From the NCBI GenBank assembly GCA_010094025.1, contig ML991824.1, positions 154,961-218,960 of the forward strand: a DNA stretch of 64,000 nt. The letters are read 5' to 3'. The translations under genes were made by a program, and so were the position numbers. Position 1 is the stretch's first letter. Every line of letters begins with the position of its first letter. Positions 32,264-43,280 of this stretch are shown here, piece after piece. The stretch is from Viridothelium virens (taxonomy: Eukaryota; Ascomycota; Dothideomycetes; Trypetheliales; Trypetheliaceae). The notes under the pieces were generated by a model. It had not been told where the DNA came from. It did no database searches and was given only the letters and a program-made list of their open reading frames with translations.

Positions 32264-33514
32264 TCAATCGTCTTCTTCATCATCGTATACTCCTGCAGCC
32301 GCCTCGTCTTCCTCCTCTTCATCGTGCGTTACAACCTTTTCAATGAGCTGCAGCGTTGCCCGTAAAGGCAGTCCCACCACATTGTCAAAGGATCCGTCTA
32401 TTTTTTCAATCAGTATCGATCCAATGCCCTGAATGCCGTATCCGCCCGCTTTATCAGCGCCTTCTCGCGTCTTGACATATGCCGTGATCAGATCGTCCGT
32501 AACTGCTCTCCTGTCAGCATCTTAACCTTGGATTTCCTTCTGCGGCCCCCAACAAGGATCTCTTCCCTCAGAGTAGGAAAGATAGTAGGACCTACTCACC
32601 TGCCTGATCAAACTTCACCGCCGTCTCTTCCACTATCGTCTCCATCGCATACCCCGGCTCCCTCAAGCTCTCCAAAGGCCGCATCACCGCCACCGCCGTA
32701 AACACCTTATGCCACCCACCACTCCCCCTCAGCCCCACCACGCCACCTCCCAACCCTCCACCCAGCGCCAACTCCCCATACCTCCCCCCTCCACCATCCA
32801 CACCAACCCCTCCATCCTCTCCCAGCCCCCCCTTAGCCCCCGCCATCCCTCCTTCCCCTCCTCCACCCCCACCCCCCACCGCATCCCCATCCCTCAACCT
32901 CCTCAGCATCGCCACATGCTCCCGCTCACTCCTCGGCTTCTCCAGGATCATCCCGCTGGCCGAGACGACGACCGTGTCGGCCGCAAGCACGAGCGCCGGC
33001 TCCCCCTTCGCCTCGTTGTTGATCTCCTGCGCATACACCGCCTGCGCCTTGCGCGTCGCCGTCTGCAGCACGTATTCGAAGGGGGCGAGCGTGTGCGGCA
33101 GGTCTTCGGGGAGCGGCGAGGGGATGGTCTCGAGTTGGGTGAGGCCGATCTGGGGGGTAGAGCGCAGTTGTGTTAGGGCGAGAGAATGAGGTTGGGGGTG
33201 GAGGAAGAGAGGTGCGGAGGAAGGAGGAGGAGAAGGAAGAGGAGGAAGGAGGGAAGGTGGAGGGGCTAAGGTACCTGTGCGAGGAGCTGTTTTCGGCGGG
33301 GAGAGGCAGAAGCGAGGACGACGCGTTTGCCGCGGAGCATGCTGAGGGCGGGCAGCTCGAGGGGGAGAGGCGGTCGGGGGATTGGAGGGCCGCGAGATGG
33401 TAGTGAAGCACTGATTGTAGAGGGAGTAGGTTGGGCCGATGCGGTTGTGTAGGACGGTGGAGGATCTGACGGTGAGGGCTCTGACGGCGCGGGAGTATAT
33501 TTGACGTCGACCAT
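32264..33514 (-). CDS. Maf-family nucleoside triphosphate pyrophosphatase with glycine-rich insertion, 342 aa
   Basis: Three exons: 33514-33275, 33149-32600 and 32502-32264. The Maf signature [14 protein letters not shown] sits at residues ~65-78; the conserved ADTVVV strand with its catalytic Asp follows, then [18 protein letters not shown], and exon 3 gives [28 protein letters not shown] and [11 protein letters not shown], all core Maf elements. Maf proteins hydrolyse non-canonical or modified NTPs, acting as house-cleaning enzymes. Two oddities: a ~50-residue disordered N-terminal extension rich in Pro/Ser with a PPSY motif at 19-22, and a ~55-residue glycine-rich insertion ([10 protein letters not shown]...) between the ADTVV and VAVMRP strands that is absent from typical ~200-residue family members. 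Intron 1 is a nearly pure pyrimidine tract on the coding strand. Confidence 0.9.
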
Positions 33515-34433
33515 GGTTAAAAGCCTAAATCTGGCCAGGGACTTGAAACTTCAACATGCAATTGAATGTGGGGGCTGTGAGGAAGGAGGTTGTTTTCGAC
33601 TCCAAAAAGTTAATAGAAGCGTGAAGCCGCCAAGAGTGACGTGATGTACAGTTCAGGGGTACCTGGTCTCCCGCACTTATGTCTTGTCATCTTCATCAAT
33701 CTCCCTCAGGTACCTACACCCTCCCGTACCTCCCATGCCTCCCTAAGAAACCTCTTATCCATACTATATTGTGCTAATGTTCTACGGCGATGCTAACATT
33801 AGCTAGATGTTTTAGATGACAAAAGTTCCTCAATGTAAATGCCTATGCTCTACACTAAAAAAGCACGTTTACCACTAAGCTTTGGTAGATGCTCCTTGTT
33901 TCGGCAAAATCCCGTTTCTTGGTCCCGGGAATTTCAATTTAATCCTATTTCCTATTGTCTTCAATTGCTTTAGCCTTGATTTTCTCGACGGTACTGCTAA
34001 GATTGCTTACTCCATGCAAATAGTTGAACGAGCTTCCCACGTTCCAGACTAAATCCATGCGGTGACCGAGTTTATTGTCCTTGAGATGGCCAGGGTCCGT
34101 GCGGCTTGCCTTATCCTTTGACAGTGCGGCGCTCTTGGGGATGAGATATTGAAGCGACTGCATGCCCGCCTTCATTGACGAGTCGATACTGGACAGGCGA
34201 GTTGAGAGGATGATGCAATCGAGAAGTTGAATAGCGCCGATGCTCATCATGTGGACTAAGCCAACCGCCAGAGACGGTGCACGACCAGCAACGCAAAATT
34301 CATCATGCCATGTCATTTTGATGACATCTTTACTCCTCTAACTACCTCGGTAGCTTCGATGTTTTCGCGAAGATTTCGCAGCAGTGACTTTGGTTATATC
34401 TGCTTGAAAAGTCGCTATGGCTCTTTTCGCTGA
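33515..34433. other. Intergenic upstream of the Maf gene, downstream of the membrane glycoprotein
   Basis: Contains one ATG-initiated minus-strand frame, 33945-34316 (123 aa, MTWHDEFCVAGRAP...), which matches no family I know and has no splice support; treated as doubtful. The rest is AT-rich. Confidence 0.35.
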
Positions 34434-35701
34434 TCAAGAGGTCACTAACTCATGTACAACATGTGGTACTGGGAGCTCGTGATGTATTTCTCCCTCTGGC
34501 CCAAGTTCGTGATACACCTCTGGCTCAAGCTCATAGCGCTCCTCCGGTCCAAGCTCGCGGAGTTGGCTTGAGGCAGACAATTCTGTAAGTCCTGTAGATT
34601 TGAAAGCCATTTTTGGTGCAGTGGACGCATCGAGTTCGGGTTTATCATAATAGTGCGAGGAAGTGTTTTTGCTTAATCTTCGTTTTTTCCGAATGAAAAT
34701 CATGGCAAGTATAACCACAAGTACAAAAACAACGATAGGAGTAACTACTCCAATTGCTATTTTCGTACCTGTTGGGAGACCTCGATTTGGTGGCGTAGGG
34801 GTCGATGTATGTGTAATCTGGACTAAGCTCGTTGACCCACTCGTAGCTGACGTAGATGTTGCGTCCGAAGTTGTGGTGGGTGGTGGTCGATCTGAAGCTT
34901 TCCAATTGAGTTGTATCATTGGTGCAAGTACTGTAATATCTGAGAAAGTCTGGCTCTGAATTACGACACTGGACACGACCGGAGTTTCTGGATTATCGGA
35001 ATATGAAAAATTGGTCCACGTGGATGTGGAGGTTCGAGGAAGAATCTCAGTTGTGACTTCCGTAAACCCCCCCTGGGTGCAAGCACGGGTCGTGATAGTA
35101 TGCGGGGCACCTGTTGAACGGCATAATTGTATAGGTGCTTGATTTCCGAATGAGGACGTGGTCATAAAGCAGTCATATCCACTACGCAAAAGGGAAGATA
35201 CTATTAGTATCCACCACAGTATCTTTAAGAAGGATAGTCGATGTACCTTGGACAACATCCCGTCGCAGTCTCACTAGCTAACAGCGGGAACTGGAACTGG
35301 AAGCCCTCGACGCTTGTGAATGCGAGCGCGGACTCAGATTTTGCTGCAACGGCTGAGCAAGCCGAAGTGTATCCACTTGGACATGATAGTCCTGGGGAAT
35401 AGAGACCCCAACCCCCAGAACTGACCTGAGCCGTCGCTTCAGTCGTCATAGACGGCCAACAACCCACATCATCGACCATTTGAGGCGCCAGTCCGTAGGC
35501 ACAAGAAGCAGCACGGACCGCAACCGTTGGAAAAAGGACTGTAAATGACACATCAAGGGATCTGAAGAGAGAGGAGCAACTAGGAGGTGGTGTAAATGTT
35601 GTCGTCAATGGACCAAGAACAGTCCTACTGGCCAACGACATGATCGTCTTCCTGTATGAGTGTAAAGAAATACAGTAAAAGAAAAGGAAAGCAAAGCGCA
35701 T
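34434..35701 (-). CDS. Single-pass membrane glycoprotein with Cys-rich ectodomain, about 400 aa
   Basis: Two exons, 35701-35247 and 35181-34434, with a 65-nt intron in phase 2 joining CCP to SGYDCF. I start at ATG 35701 because MRFAFLFFYCISLHS makes a signal peptide. ATGs at 35722 and 35641 are alternatives. The ectodomain has spaced cysteines (SCSSLF, ASCAYG, VGCWPS, SCPSGYTSACS, GCCP, YDCF), a common fungal surface layout, then a Ser/Thr-rich stalk. A transmembrane helix at ~280-300 (GVVTPIVVFVLVVILAMIFI) is followed by the basic stop-transfer RKKRR. The cytosolic tail ends in repeated HEL units: YELEPEVYHELGPEG...HHELPVPHVVHEL. No enzyme domain is present, so a sensor or wall-contact protein is likely. 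Confidence 0.75.
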
Positions 35702-35722
35702 TTCAAAGTTTCGAAGCCTCAT

Positions 35723-36758
35723 TCTGCGCGGCTGCCAGCCCTCACGCAAGATAGTTCCACTAGCAGCGAATGTGCATGGACAGGATTTGCTTGCTGCGGC
35801 TCTGGCCTTTTGGCGGCTCTTGCCTTCTTGCATGCTGCCTTTATGGCCTGGTTATACTTGCCCTGTTTCCAAATGGCCGACTTGATACAGTGCTTCCGCC
35901 TGGTAGCATGATGCCTCGTCGGACTAGCCGCTGTGCTTCAGATGAGCTACAATCATCTTGACGAACCGAATCGTAGATAGTAGAGACTAACGACTACCGG
36001 CGGCTATTATGAGTTCCAGAACTAAGAAGCCTGGCAGGGCAAAAGGGGTTTCGAGGGACTCATCCTTGCTCTTTGGGGGCCATTTGTTTTAGAGTACACT
36101 GCTATTAGAAATCGGCAATGATCTGAAACGTTGTCTGGATCATCTTCTACTAATTATTGCGATCGTTGTGTAGTAAACTCACAGGGTGTGAAGGTTTGCA
36201 AGGGCGTTATGAGGCCATCCTAAGGCTCTGCCATGGCCACCGTGAGAAGGGACCGAGGAAACTTGTGAGTTGTGCAAAGTTGGGCAGTGGATTTCAGCTG
36301 CTTCAACAGGCTAGTACCGATACGGAAATACCTCTAAAGTGACGTTTTTATTGAGCTCCGTTTTGGTGTGTATTAGATGACTTAAGAGTTGAGAAGCGGA
36401 CATTTTCTATGTCCCAGACGTCTTCTGATAGTGTCATATCTGGAGTTCGCTCATTCTTTGAAATTTTTGACTATGCTTTAATTTGTCCTGGTTACGCAGC
36501 AACAAAAGCCCCATATTCTGCTCAATTGATCCCGAGACTTTTGCACCTTCGCTGGATGCCCTTGTTGCCTTATACAATACTTAAGCGGGTGAACGCCGCA
36601 TTCGCTATGCATCAGTGGAGAGAATTTCTTCCAGCAAGCCTCGTGCCATCGCCGTCGTAAACTGAGATACTATGTTACAATAATTCGAACCGAAGTTGGC
36701 TTCGAGTTCTGTCATGGATAAAAATGATATGCTGGGATAGTGCCGGATCTCGAAAATC
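35723..36758. other. Intergenic between the glycoprotein gene and SWR1
   Basis: About 1 kb. One ATG-started frame at 36409-36660 (83 aa) has no recognisable features. The rest is the glycoprotein promoter and the SWR1 3' flank. Confidence 0.4.
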
Positions 36759-39700
36759 TCATCCCTTCGTCCTCACTTTGTACTCTTTCCCCTTTTTCTT
36801 CGGCTTATTCACCGGATGTGCCACTGGTATGTTCGAGAGTTCCCAGTCCACAAATCGAAGCATGTAGGTATCCACATGGGGCACTTCATCTTCCGCAAGT
36901 CTACCGTCCTGCACATCGCCTGCTTCCTCGGCTTGGTGAATGGCATCTCCTGGAGTCGGGGGCACCGAGCTCTTTGGTGTTGACTTGGCTTGCGTTCCGG
37001 GCCCACTCTCTGCGAAGTCTGCGACATCCGTCTGCACCTCTTCCTTCTTGGCATTCTGAGCTGCCTGGACATCTTCTGTGTCTTCCACGCTCTCCAAGAC
37101 TTTGCCGACAGTAGCCTCACCACCACCGAAGACTTTGTCCATTGCTGCGCCCGCTTCGTCATCTTCGCCGATCGCAGCAGCTCCATCGTCAAGCACGTCG
37201 CGGTAGCCGAGCTTGTTGAAGTAGTCAGTATTGAATTCGCCCTCTTGGATCACGACGTTATCTAGCATGCGCTTCTGGTTCGACTTGCGTAGGATATTCG
37301 CCTCGATCGTGTATTCCGAGACGAAGCGGTAGATATGCACGTCACGAGTTTGGCCAATACGGTGGCAACGGTCTTGGCATTGTTTGTCCATCGCAGGGTT
37401 CCAGTCGAGGTCGTAGAAGATGACAGTATCAGCGCCAGTTAGATTGATACCAAGACCACCAGAGCGAGAAGAGAGGATGAATGCGAGAATGCGTTCGTCG
37501 CTATTGAAGCGCTCAGTGAGAGCCTGCCGGAGTTCGATGCGTGTAGAGCCGTCAAGTCGAAGATAGCGATGACCGTGAATGTTGAGGAATTGCTCGAGGA
37601 TATCCAGAACTCTAGTCATTTGAGTGAAGATCAGAGCACGATGACCTTCAGCCTGTAGTTTGCGGAGGAGTTTGTCGAGTTGTTGCAGCTTGCCACAATC
37701 GTACTGTAAGAGTCTCTTGTCCGGAAATGCAATGGACATTCGGATGCGTGCTTCGTGGAATGGATCGGACTTCTTGACAGTATTTAGATTAGCAGCCGTT
37801 TGAGCTCCATGACGACCAAGTACAAGAGGAAGAAGATCGTTTGCCACAACAGAAGGTGTGATGCAGCCGAATTTCTGAATCGTTGACTCCATCTCCTGTG
37901 CGCGTCGGTCGAGAGTAGGCATAAGATCATCCAAGAGCTGACACGAATTCAGATAACGTTCGGTTAAAGTGCGTTTCGGCTCAGGTCGAACTCTGTGTCG
38001 AGATGCTTTGGCAAACTCAGCAGCCTTGAAAGATCTAGATCCTTGAAACCTGAAAGAGGAGATACCAAAGGATCCAGGCGTATTCAATCTTCCGGACCGC
38101 GGGGCAGCAAACTTATCAGGCAAGTGTGAACGCTTGAACGTGAAAATCGTCGTTAAGTCAGTTCCTTGTAAAGGAATCTTCTTGATGCGGTCGTAAGATA
38201 CGCGAGCGCAATGCTGCAGATGCGATAGCCTGGACTTTCTTGCCACAGCATTGACATGGAACAGGGCAGACTCCGTCGCTGAGTCATTCCCCTTTTGTGA
38301 CTTAGTCAGTCGCTTTTCCTGTCGACCCGCCAAATCTTGAAGAGTTTTCGCAGCGCTGAGGAATTGAGTACGGAATGCATCTATCCTCGCCAATGATTCG
38401 CTTCCGAAAAGTTGCACGTCTACCTTCTCCAAATGGTCAGCATCAAGCAAGCGCTTGCGAACCATGAGTTCCTTGATTTCGTAGCTCGCCACCACAGATT
38501 TAGGCATCGCAAAAGAAGTGACAATTTGGCGGGTCTCGAACAGATCCGGATGGTTGCAGACCTTGCGAAGCGACATGAGACAATTAATGATGGACATGTA
38601 GTTGCCAGAGGCGAGGGTTTGTTTGGTATCCGCGCGGGACATAAAGCCATCATACAGCTGACGCTGACGTTTGGATAGGCGGCAGTAGACGACATGTTCG
38701 TACTTGGCTGGCATTTGCTTCTCAACTTCAGACTTTAGTCGCCTCAACAGATATGGCCGGAGCATGTGATGTAGCTTGCCCACGACCTCCTTGGCTCTGG
38801 AATCAAGTATGGAATTGCCTTTGTCGAATATTTGTTCTGCTGGCAGTTTGAAGTTTCGTGAAAATTCGTCCAGTGTTGACATGCCTGCGCCGCCAGGGGT
38901 GATGAACCAGAGAAGAGACCATAGCTCAGTCAGGTTATTCTGCAGAGGTGTGCCAGTAAGAAGTAGACGAGCTCGACTTTTAAACTTAAGCAATACCTGC
39001 CACCGCTGCGAATTGAAATTCTTGATATTGTGAGCTTCGTCCAGAATCAAATAATGCCAGCTGCGAATTCGAAACGCTTGATGGTCCTGGAGGATCAGTT
39101 GGTAGGAGGTGATGACAACGTTGTAACGGTTGGGATCACTCCAACCCTGACGCTTCGCCTTGCGTTCTTCAGCCGTCCCATAGTAGACGAGAATCTTGAA
39201 ACCGGGCAAAAACTTTTTGAATTCGACCTCCCAGTTGAGCATTACACTAGTCGGGACTACCACAAGATGCGGACCCCAGATTTCGTATTCCGTTGCTAGA
39301 TGGGCAAGCAAAGAAATGGCTTGTATTGTTTTCCCTAACCCCATCTCGTCAGCCAGAATGCCATTAGTACGAGCAGCATAAAGCTTGGCAAGCCAATCGA
39401 GTCCTTCGTGTTGATATTCGCGCAATGTTCCTCGAAGAAGCGACGATGGTTTCGTAAGGACCTTCGTAGCTGGCTCGAGGCTCTGTCGCTTACTCTCCGC
39501 CGAAGGAACGACCGATGATGCAGAATCGACCTCAGATGGTTTTGCTGTTGCCGAAGTCGCGGGAGACGCAGGACTAGTGGCCTCTGCACTGATCATGTCG
39601 ACTTGTTGAATATCATCTGAGTGAATCTCATGGTGGACGCCATTCATCTGCATTCCTGCTCCTGAAGCAAATGCTTGCAGTGAATGTTTTCTTTTCTCAA

Positions 39701-42050
39701 GCGGAAGTTCTGCAGCCTCCTCCAAGCGTTCTTCGGTCCCTCCAGTCGTGGCAGCATTGAGTTCTTTCTTGGACAAAAAACCTAGCAGACCCTTACTGGT
39801 CCCCACATCTTCATCTTCATCTTCTTCCGATGACTCTTCCTCCGAATCTTCCTCCTCATCAGAACTCATATCTTCATCATCGTCCATGTCGGTAGATTCA
39901 TCAGAGTCGTCCAGCATAGTTTCATCAACGTCCTCGAGCTCGATATCTCTCATTTCGTACTTGTCGATGTCGTCGTTGCGTGCACTGGACTTGGCGACCG
40001 ACCGTGCCGTTTGAGGATTCTTCATAGGATCGATGACGATCTGTGCGGAGCTGGACAGACCGGGATCCTTCTTTCCAACGTCTTCAATGACATTTGTTGC
40101 TCCAGCTAGCTGCTCGATGGTGGGTTCCTGATCAAGGACGGGGCGACCTTCTAACGTAGCCTCAATGTCTACGTCGGACTCTGCACCGTCATCATCGCGA
40201 CCGTCTTCTTCATTGTCGTTGTACCCTACAACATCTTCATCGGAGCTGTCCTGATCCTCGACTCCGTCCTCGACTTCGACCTCGCCCACTTCACCATCTT
40301 CGTGTTCGCTTGACTCCACCTCCGGTTCTACAGTCTGTCTTAGAGACTTGGAAGACTCTAAAAGCTTTGCGTACTTCCGTCTCAGCTGTTCGGCAGAAAG
40401 TTGATCGTCCTCTTCTTCATCAACATTATCATTATCCAGAGAGACCGCTTTTCCGTAAGTACCGAGCTCGCCTGGCTTACGTTGACGCGGAGACGTAGTG
40501 TCATCGGGAATTGCCTGCCACTCTGCTTCCCCGGACTTCTCGTTATCGATGTCATCATTATCTTCTGACTGCTCGTCTTCTCCAGACTCCGTCATGTCAT
40601 CCTCATCGGAGGACCCTGACACGTTTCTCAGCCTTCGATGATCAAGTAATTTGGTAGAGTGGTCGAGAATCTGATCAAGGTTCTCATTCGCCAGTTTCTG
40701 CTGCTCCTCTTCCCATCGTAACCGTCTCTCCTTGTTGATTTCCGACGCAACCAACAGCCATTTCTGCTGAAGATCCCTCATAAGCTGCTTGTAGATGAGC
40801 AGATTCACACTTCTCTGTTCTTGAATAATCTCCTCCTCTGTCTTTGGTTGCTTGGCTTTCCACACAGCTGCCGCGGCATACGCTAGTCTCTTGGCGGCGG
40901 CCTTATGTTCCCTGCGCTCTTTTTTCAATAACGCTTGGAAATTAACGGCGTGGGCAATGACATAATCGAAGTGGCCAGATCGCCTCACTGGCTCATCTTG
41001 AGCTTCTGGCGCATAGACGGAGCATTTCTCTTTGCTCAAGAGACCTCCAGGCTGAGCAGCTTCGAGGATATCTAGCCTGCTTTTTGCCTCCCTCTTGACC
41101 CATCTTTCCATAGCCTTTTCGTCTCCGATCCAAGCGTCTTCTGGGTCATGGCCAGTCTTTGTTGTAGCCTGAAGCCAGTCCTCGAGCGTTTCATACTTCT
41201 TGCGTGGAGGCATTCCGCCAGGGTGAAGGATAGGCACAGCCGGAGTTCGGATCTTTAGTCTTAATCTATAAACCTGTGGCGGTGAAACTGGTTTAACAGA
41301 AGTATTAGAGGGACCTGCGAGTGTGTTGGAGATATTGGAATTGTTCTGCTGTTTGGCGACTCTGCCCGAGAGACGACGCGGCGCTGGTGTTGGTGAAGGC
41401 GCTCTTTCCACTCTAGCTCGCTTGAAGCGACGATCCTCTTGGCCATCGGATCGGACCTTCACAGGTGAACTCGAGTTTGCGTGGCTGCGCTTAGGGTCGG
41501 GATAAGTCGAACCCCTCTTCGCTGGGGAAGCGACAGTGGCTGGGGAGGTGCCTGCCGAAAGTGGACCTTTGCTAGTAGCATTGCGCACAGCTGGATTGGG
41601 TTGTGGATTTTGCTTAGAACCCGAGCGCTGTTGTTGTTGAAGCTTTTCGGCAACCGACTTTTGTTGCGCAAGCCTCGTCTGCCGCTTTTTCCCTTGTGGC
41701 TGCAAATCGATTGGCACAACATTCACTCTTGATGATTTTCTCCTTCCATCTTCCACAAAGCTTGACGGTCCTTCGGCAGCGACCTTCTTCCAAGGCGGAG
41801 AAACGGCTCGTGAAGCTGATCGCGGCCTGTCGTCAGACTCGAAGAGTTTGCGCTTCTTAATCTGTGAGGCCGCAAGCTCAGGCTGGCTTGGTTCAACAAG
41901 TCCATTTTGTCCGTTCTCACTTGAAATTATTGCAGTCTCAGTAGTGTCGCTTATGAGATGGTCCGTTGTAGCTCTATCCTGAGCCTCGTCGGTGGTGGGC
42001 GGGTTGAGGTCATGGTTGCTGTCTCCTTCAGGGCGGTCGCCGCCGTTCAT
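36759..42050 (-). CDS. SWR1: Swr1 SNF2-family chromatin-remodelling ATPase, 1763 aa
   Basis: Single intronless frame from ATG 42050. An HSA domain lies at residues ~353-450 (HFDYVIAHAVNFQALLKKERR), then a long acidic region ~470-800 with many Glu/Asp runs. The first helicase half starts around 870 (LREYQHEGLDWLAKLY) with Walker A DEMGLGKT near 900 and DEAH (LILDEAHNIKN) near 1003. A long insertion separates it from the second half at ~1460-1600 (ALIFTQMTRVLDILEQFL, SSRSGGLGINLTGADTV, DRCHRIGQTRDVHIYR), the split ATPase of the INO80/SWR1 class. HSA plus acidic stretch identifies Swr1 rather than Ino80. The complex exchanges H2A for H2A.Z in promoter nucleosomes. It is divergent from a respiratory-chain gene, 378 bp between starts. 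Confidence 0.95.
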   Translation of the reverse strand: MNGGDRPEGDSNHDLNPPTTDEAQDRATTDHLISDTTETAIISSENGQNGLVEPSQPELAASQIKKRKLFESDDRPRSASRAVSPPWKKVAAEGPSSFVEDGRRKSSRVNVVPIDLQPQGKKRQTRLAQQKSVAEKLQQQQRSGSKQNPQPNPAVRNATSKGPLSAGTSPATVASPAKRGSTYPDPKRSHANSSSPVKVRSDGQEDRRFKRARVERAPSPTPAPRRLSGRVAKQQNNSNISNTLAGPSNTSVKPVSPPQVYRLRLKIRTPAVPILHPGGMPPRKKYETLEDWLQATTKTGHDPEDAWIGDEKAMERWVKREAKSRLDILEAAQPGGLLSKEKCSVYAPEAQDEPVRRSGHFDYVIAHAVNFQALLKKERREHKAAAKRLAYAAAAVWKAKQPKTEEEIIQEQRSVNLLIYKQLMRDLQQKWLLVASEINKERRLRWEEEQQKLANENLDQILDHSTKLLDHRRLRNVSGSSDEDDMTESGEDEQSEDNDDIDNEKSGEAEWQAIPDDTTSPRQRKPGELGTYGKAVSLDNDNVDEEEDDQLSAEQLRRKYAKLLESSKSLRQTVEPEVESSEHEDGEVGEVEVEDGVEDQDSSDEDVVGYNDNEEDGRDDDGAESDVDIEATLEGRPVLDQEPTIEQLAGATNVIEDVGKKDPGLSSSAQIVIDPMKNPQTARSVAKSSARNDDIDKYEMRDIELEDVDETMLDDSDESTDMDDDEDMSSDEEEDSEEESSEEDEDEDVGTSKGLLGFLSKKELNAATTGGTEERLEEAAELPLEKRKHSLQAFASGAGMQMNGVHHEIHSDDIQQVDMISAEATSPASPATSATAKPSEVDSASSVVPSAESKRQSLEPATKVLTKPSSLLRGTLREYQHEGLDWLAKLYAARTNGILADEMGLGKTIQAISLLAHLATEYEIWGPHLVVVPTSVMLNWEVEFKKFLPGFKILVYYGTAEERKAKRQGWSDPNRYNVVITSYQLILQDHQAFRIRSWHYLILDEAHNIKNFNSQRWQVLLKFKSRARLLLTGTPLQNNLTELWSLLWFITPGGAGMSTLDEFSRNFKLPAEQIFDKGNSILDSRAKEVVGKLHHMLRPYLLRRLKSEVEKQMPAKYEHVVYCRLSKRQRQLYDGFMSRADTKQTLASGNYMSIINCLMSLRKVCNHPDLFETRQIVTSFAMPKSVVASYEIKELMVRKRLLDADHLEKVDVQLFGSESLARIDAFRTQFLSAAKTLQDLAGRQEKRLTKSQKGNDSATESALFHVNAVARKSRLSHLQHCARVSYDRIKKIPLQGTDLTTIFTFKRSHLPDKFAAPRSGRLNTPGSFGISSFRFQGSRSFKAAEFAKASRHRVRPEPKRTLTERYLNSCQLLDDLMPTLDRRAQEMESTIQKFGCITPSVVANDLLPLVLGRHGAQTAANLNTVKKSDPFHEARIRMSIAFPDKRLLQYDCGKLQQLDKLLRKLQAEGHRALIFTQMTRVLDILEQFLNIHGHRYLRLDGSTRIELRQALTERFNSDERILAFILSSRSGGLGINLTGADTVIFYDLDWNPAMDKQCQDRCHRIGQTRDVHIYRFVSEYTIEANILRKSNQKRMLDNVVIQEGEFNTDYFNKLGYRDVLDDGAAAIGEDDEAGAAMDKVFGGGEATVGKVLESVEDTEDVQAAQNAKKEEVQTDVADFAESGPGTQAKSTPKSSVPPTPGDAIHQAEEAGDVQDGRLAEDEVPHVDTYMLRFVDWELSNIPVAHPVNKPKKKGKEYKVRTKG

Positions 42051-42428
42051 AGCAGCAGAATCCAGGGCGAAGGCCTCCTCACGTCAAGCCAACCCCAGCG
42101 GCGCACACCAACTCAACGCGAGATATGACAAAAGTAGTGTCCAATGAAAGCTACGATCGAGCTGAGTTCACTACCGTGGTCGTACATGAGTTATCGGTCG
42201 ATTTGCGGGCGTGAGGACGTCTTGAAGTTGGAACGCGGAAGGTTCAATAGTAGAGCGGATTTTCGTGGTGACTGGCGAGATTAAGCCATCCGCACGTGAT
42301 TTGGCGAGGAACGCCGGCCCGCTCCTCCACCATTCCTGAATCTGACTTGATGACATTGCAGCATAAAGTGACGAAGGTATGCATTTGCGTGTCGGGTGTG
42401 TTACCTGACTGATTCTCACGCTGCCCAG
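42051..42428. promoter_or_regulatory. Shared divergent promoter of SWR1 and the complex I subunit
   Basis: 378 bp lie between the two ATGs. No TATA box is obvious, in keeping with housekeeping promoters. Individual factor sites cannot be assigned. Confidence 0.4.
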
Positions 42429-43006
42429 ATGTTATATCGAGCATCGAGAGTCGTGAGGCCATTGAGCCGCTCTTTCCGACCTATTACAAGACCGACGACC
42501 TCCATTCTCCGGCCGCAGGTACGGTATGCATCTCAAGCCGACGTTGAAGATCCAGAGATGGTAAGCGCATTCTATCATACTTTCGAGCTCTGAGTTGACG
42601 TTCTACAGAATGGCGGCTACTACAATCCTCCACCGATAAAGCGACAACACCGCGATCCTTACGCCAATTGGTGGGACAAGCAGGAGCGTCGTAATTTCAA
42701 CGAACCAGTGCATGAAGACAATGATATTCTCGGCGTGTTCTCGACGGAAGACTACTCTCATTTTACGCCTGCTTGGGGTGCGGTATTATTTGGTACATTT
42801 GTGGGAAGCGTCCTCGTACTTTTAGGTGTGGTGTACCAATTCTACCCGGACAAGCCTACTACACCCCGGACATTCCCTGGAGGTTTAGAGAGAGAACTTG
42901 GGGGCCCGCACACAGTCACTGTGAGTATCAAATCTAAAGGAAATAGTTTAATTCGTGGGTTAATGATTGAAACGCTTAGGCCCCAAAAGACGAAGATGAG
43001 GCATAG
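42429..43006 (+). CDS. Mitochondrial complex I subunit NDUFB8 (ASHI), 156 aa
   Basis: Three exons: 42429-42560, 42609-42920 and 42980-43006; the last carries just eight codons (APKDEDEA) and a stop. The first ~34 residues (MLYRASRVVRPLSRSFRPITRP...VRYAS) are Arg/Ser-rich without acids, a mitochondrial presequence. Exon 2 begins NGGYYNPPPIKRQHRDPYANWWDKQERRNFNEPVHED and has one transmembrane helix (AVLFGTFVGSVLVLLGVVY) followed by FYPDKPTTPRTFPGGLERELGG, the conserved pattern of the NDUFB8 accessory subunit of NADH:ubiquinone oxidoreductase membrane arm. Length fits. The upstream gene on the other strand is SWR1. Confidence 0.9.
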
Positions 43007-43280
43007 CAAGCTATACTCTCACTGGGTCTTCCATCAAGCGGCTAGCGTGGGTGGAAGAAACACTGTATATAATCAATTATGCGAGGCGTTACAGTGAAAA
43101 AAACAATCGATTGCACTCTAACACACAACCATTTGCTATTCGTTCCCTATCGTTGAAATGGCCATGAAAATTATTACTAACGGTGCACCAGCGATGTTCT
43201 CTGATGCTAAGGTTTGAGTAATACATACAGATACGTCAGTGAAGAATAAGAGAGGGTATTGCGATGTTCCACAGGCATTT

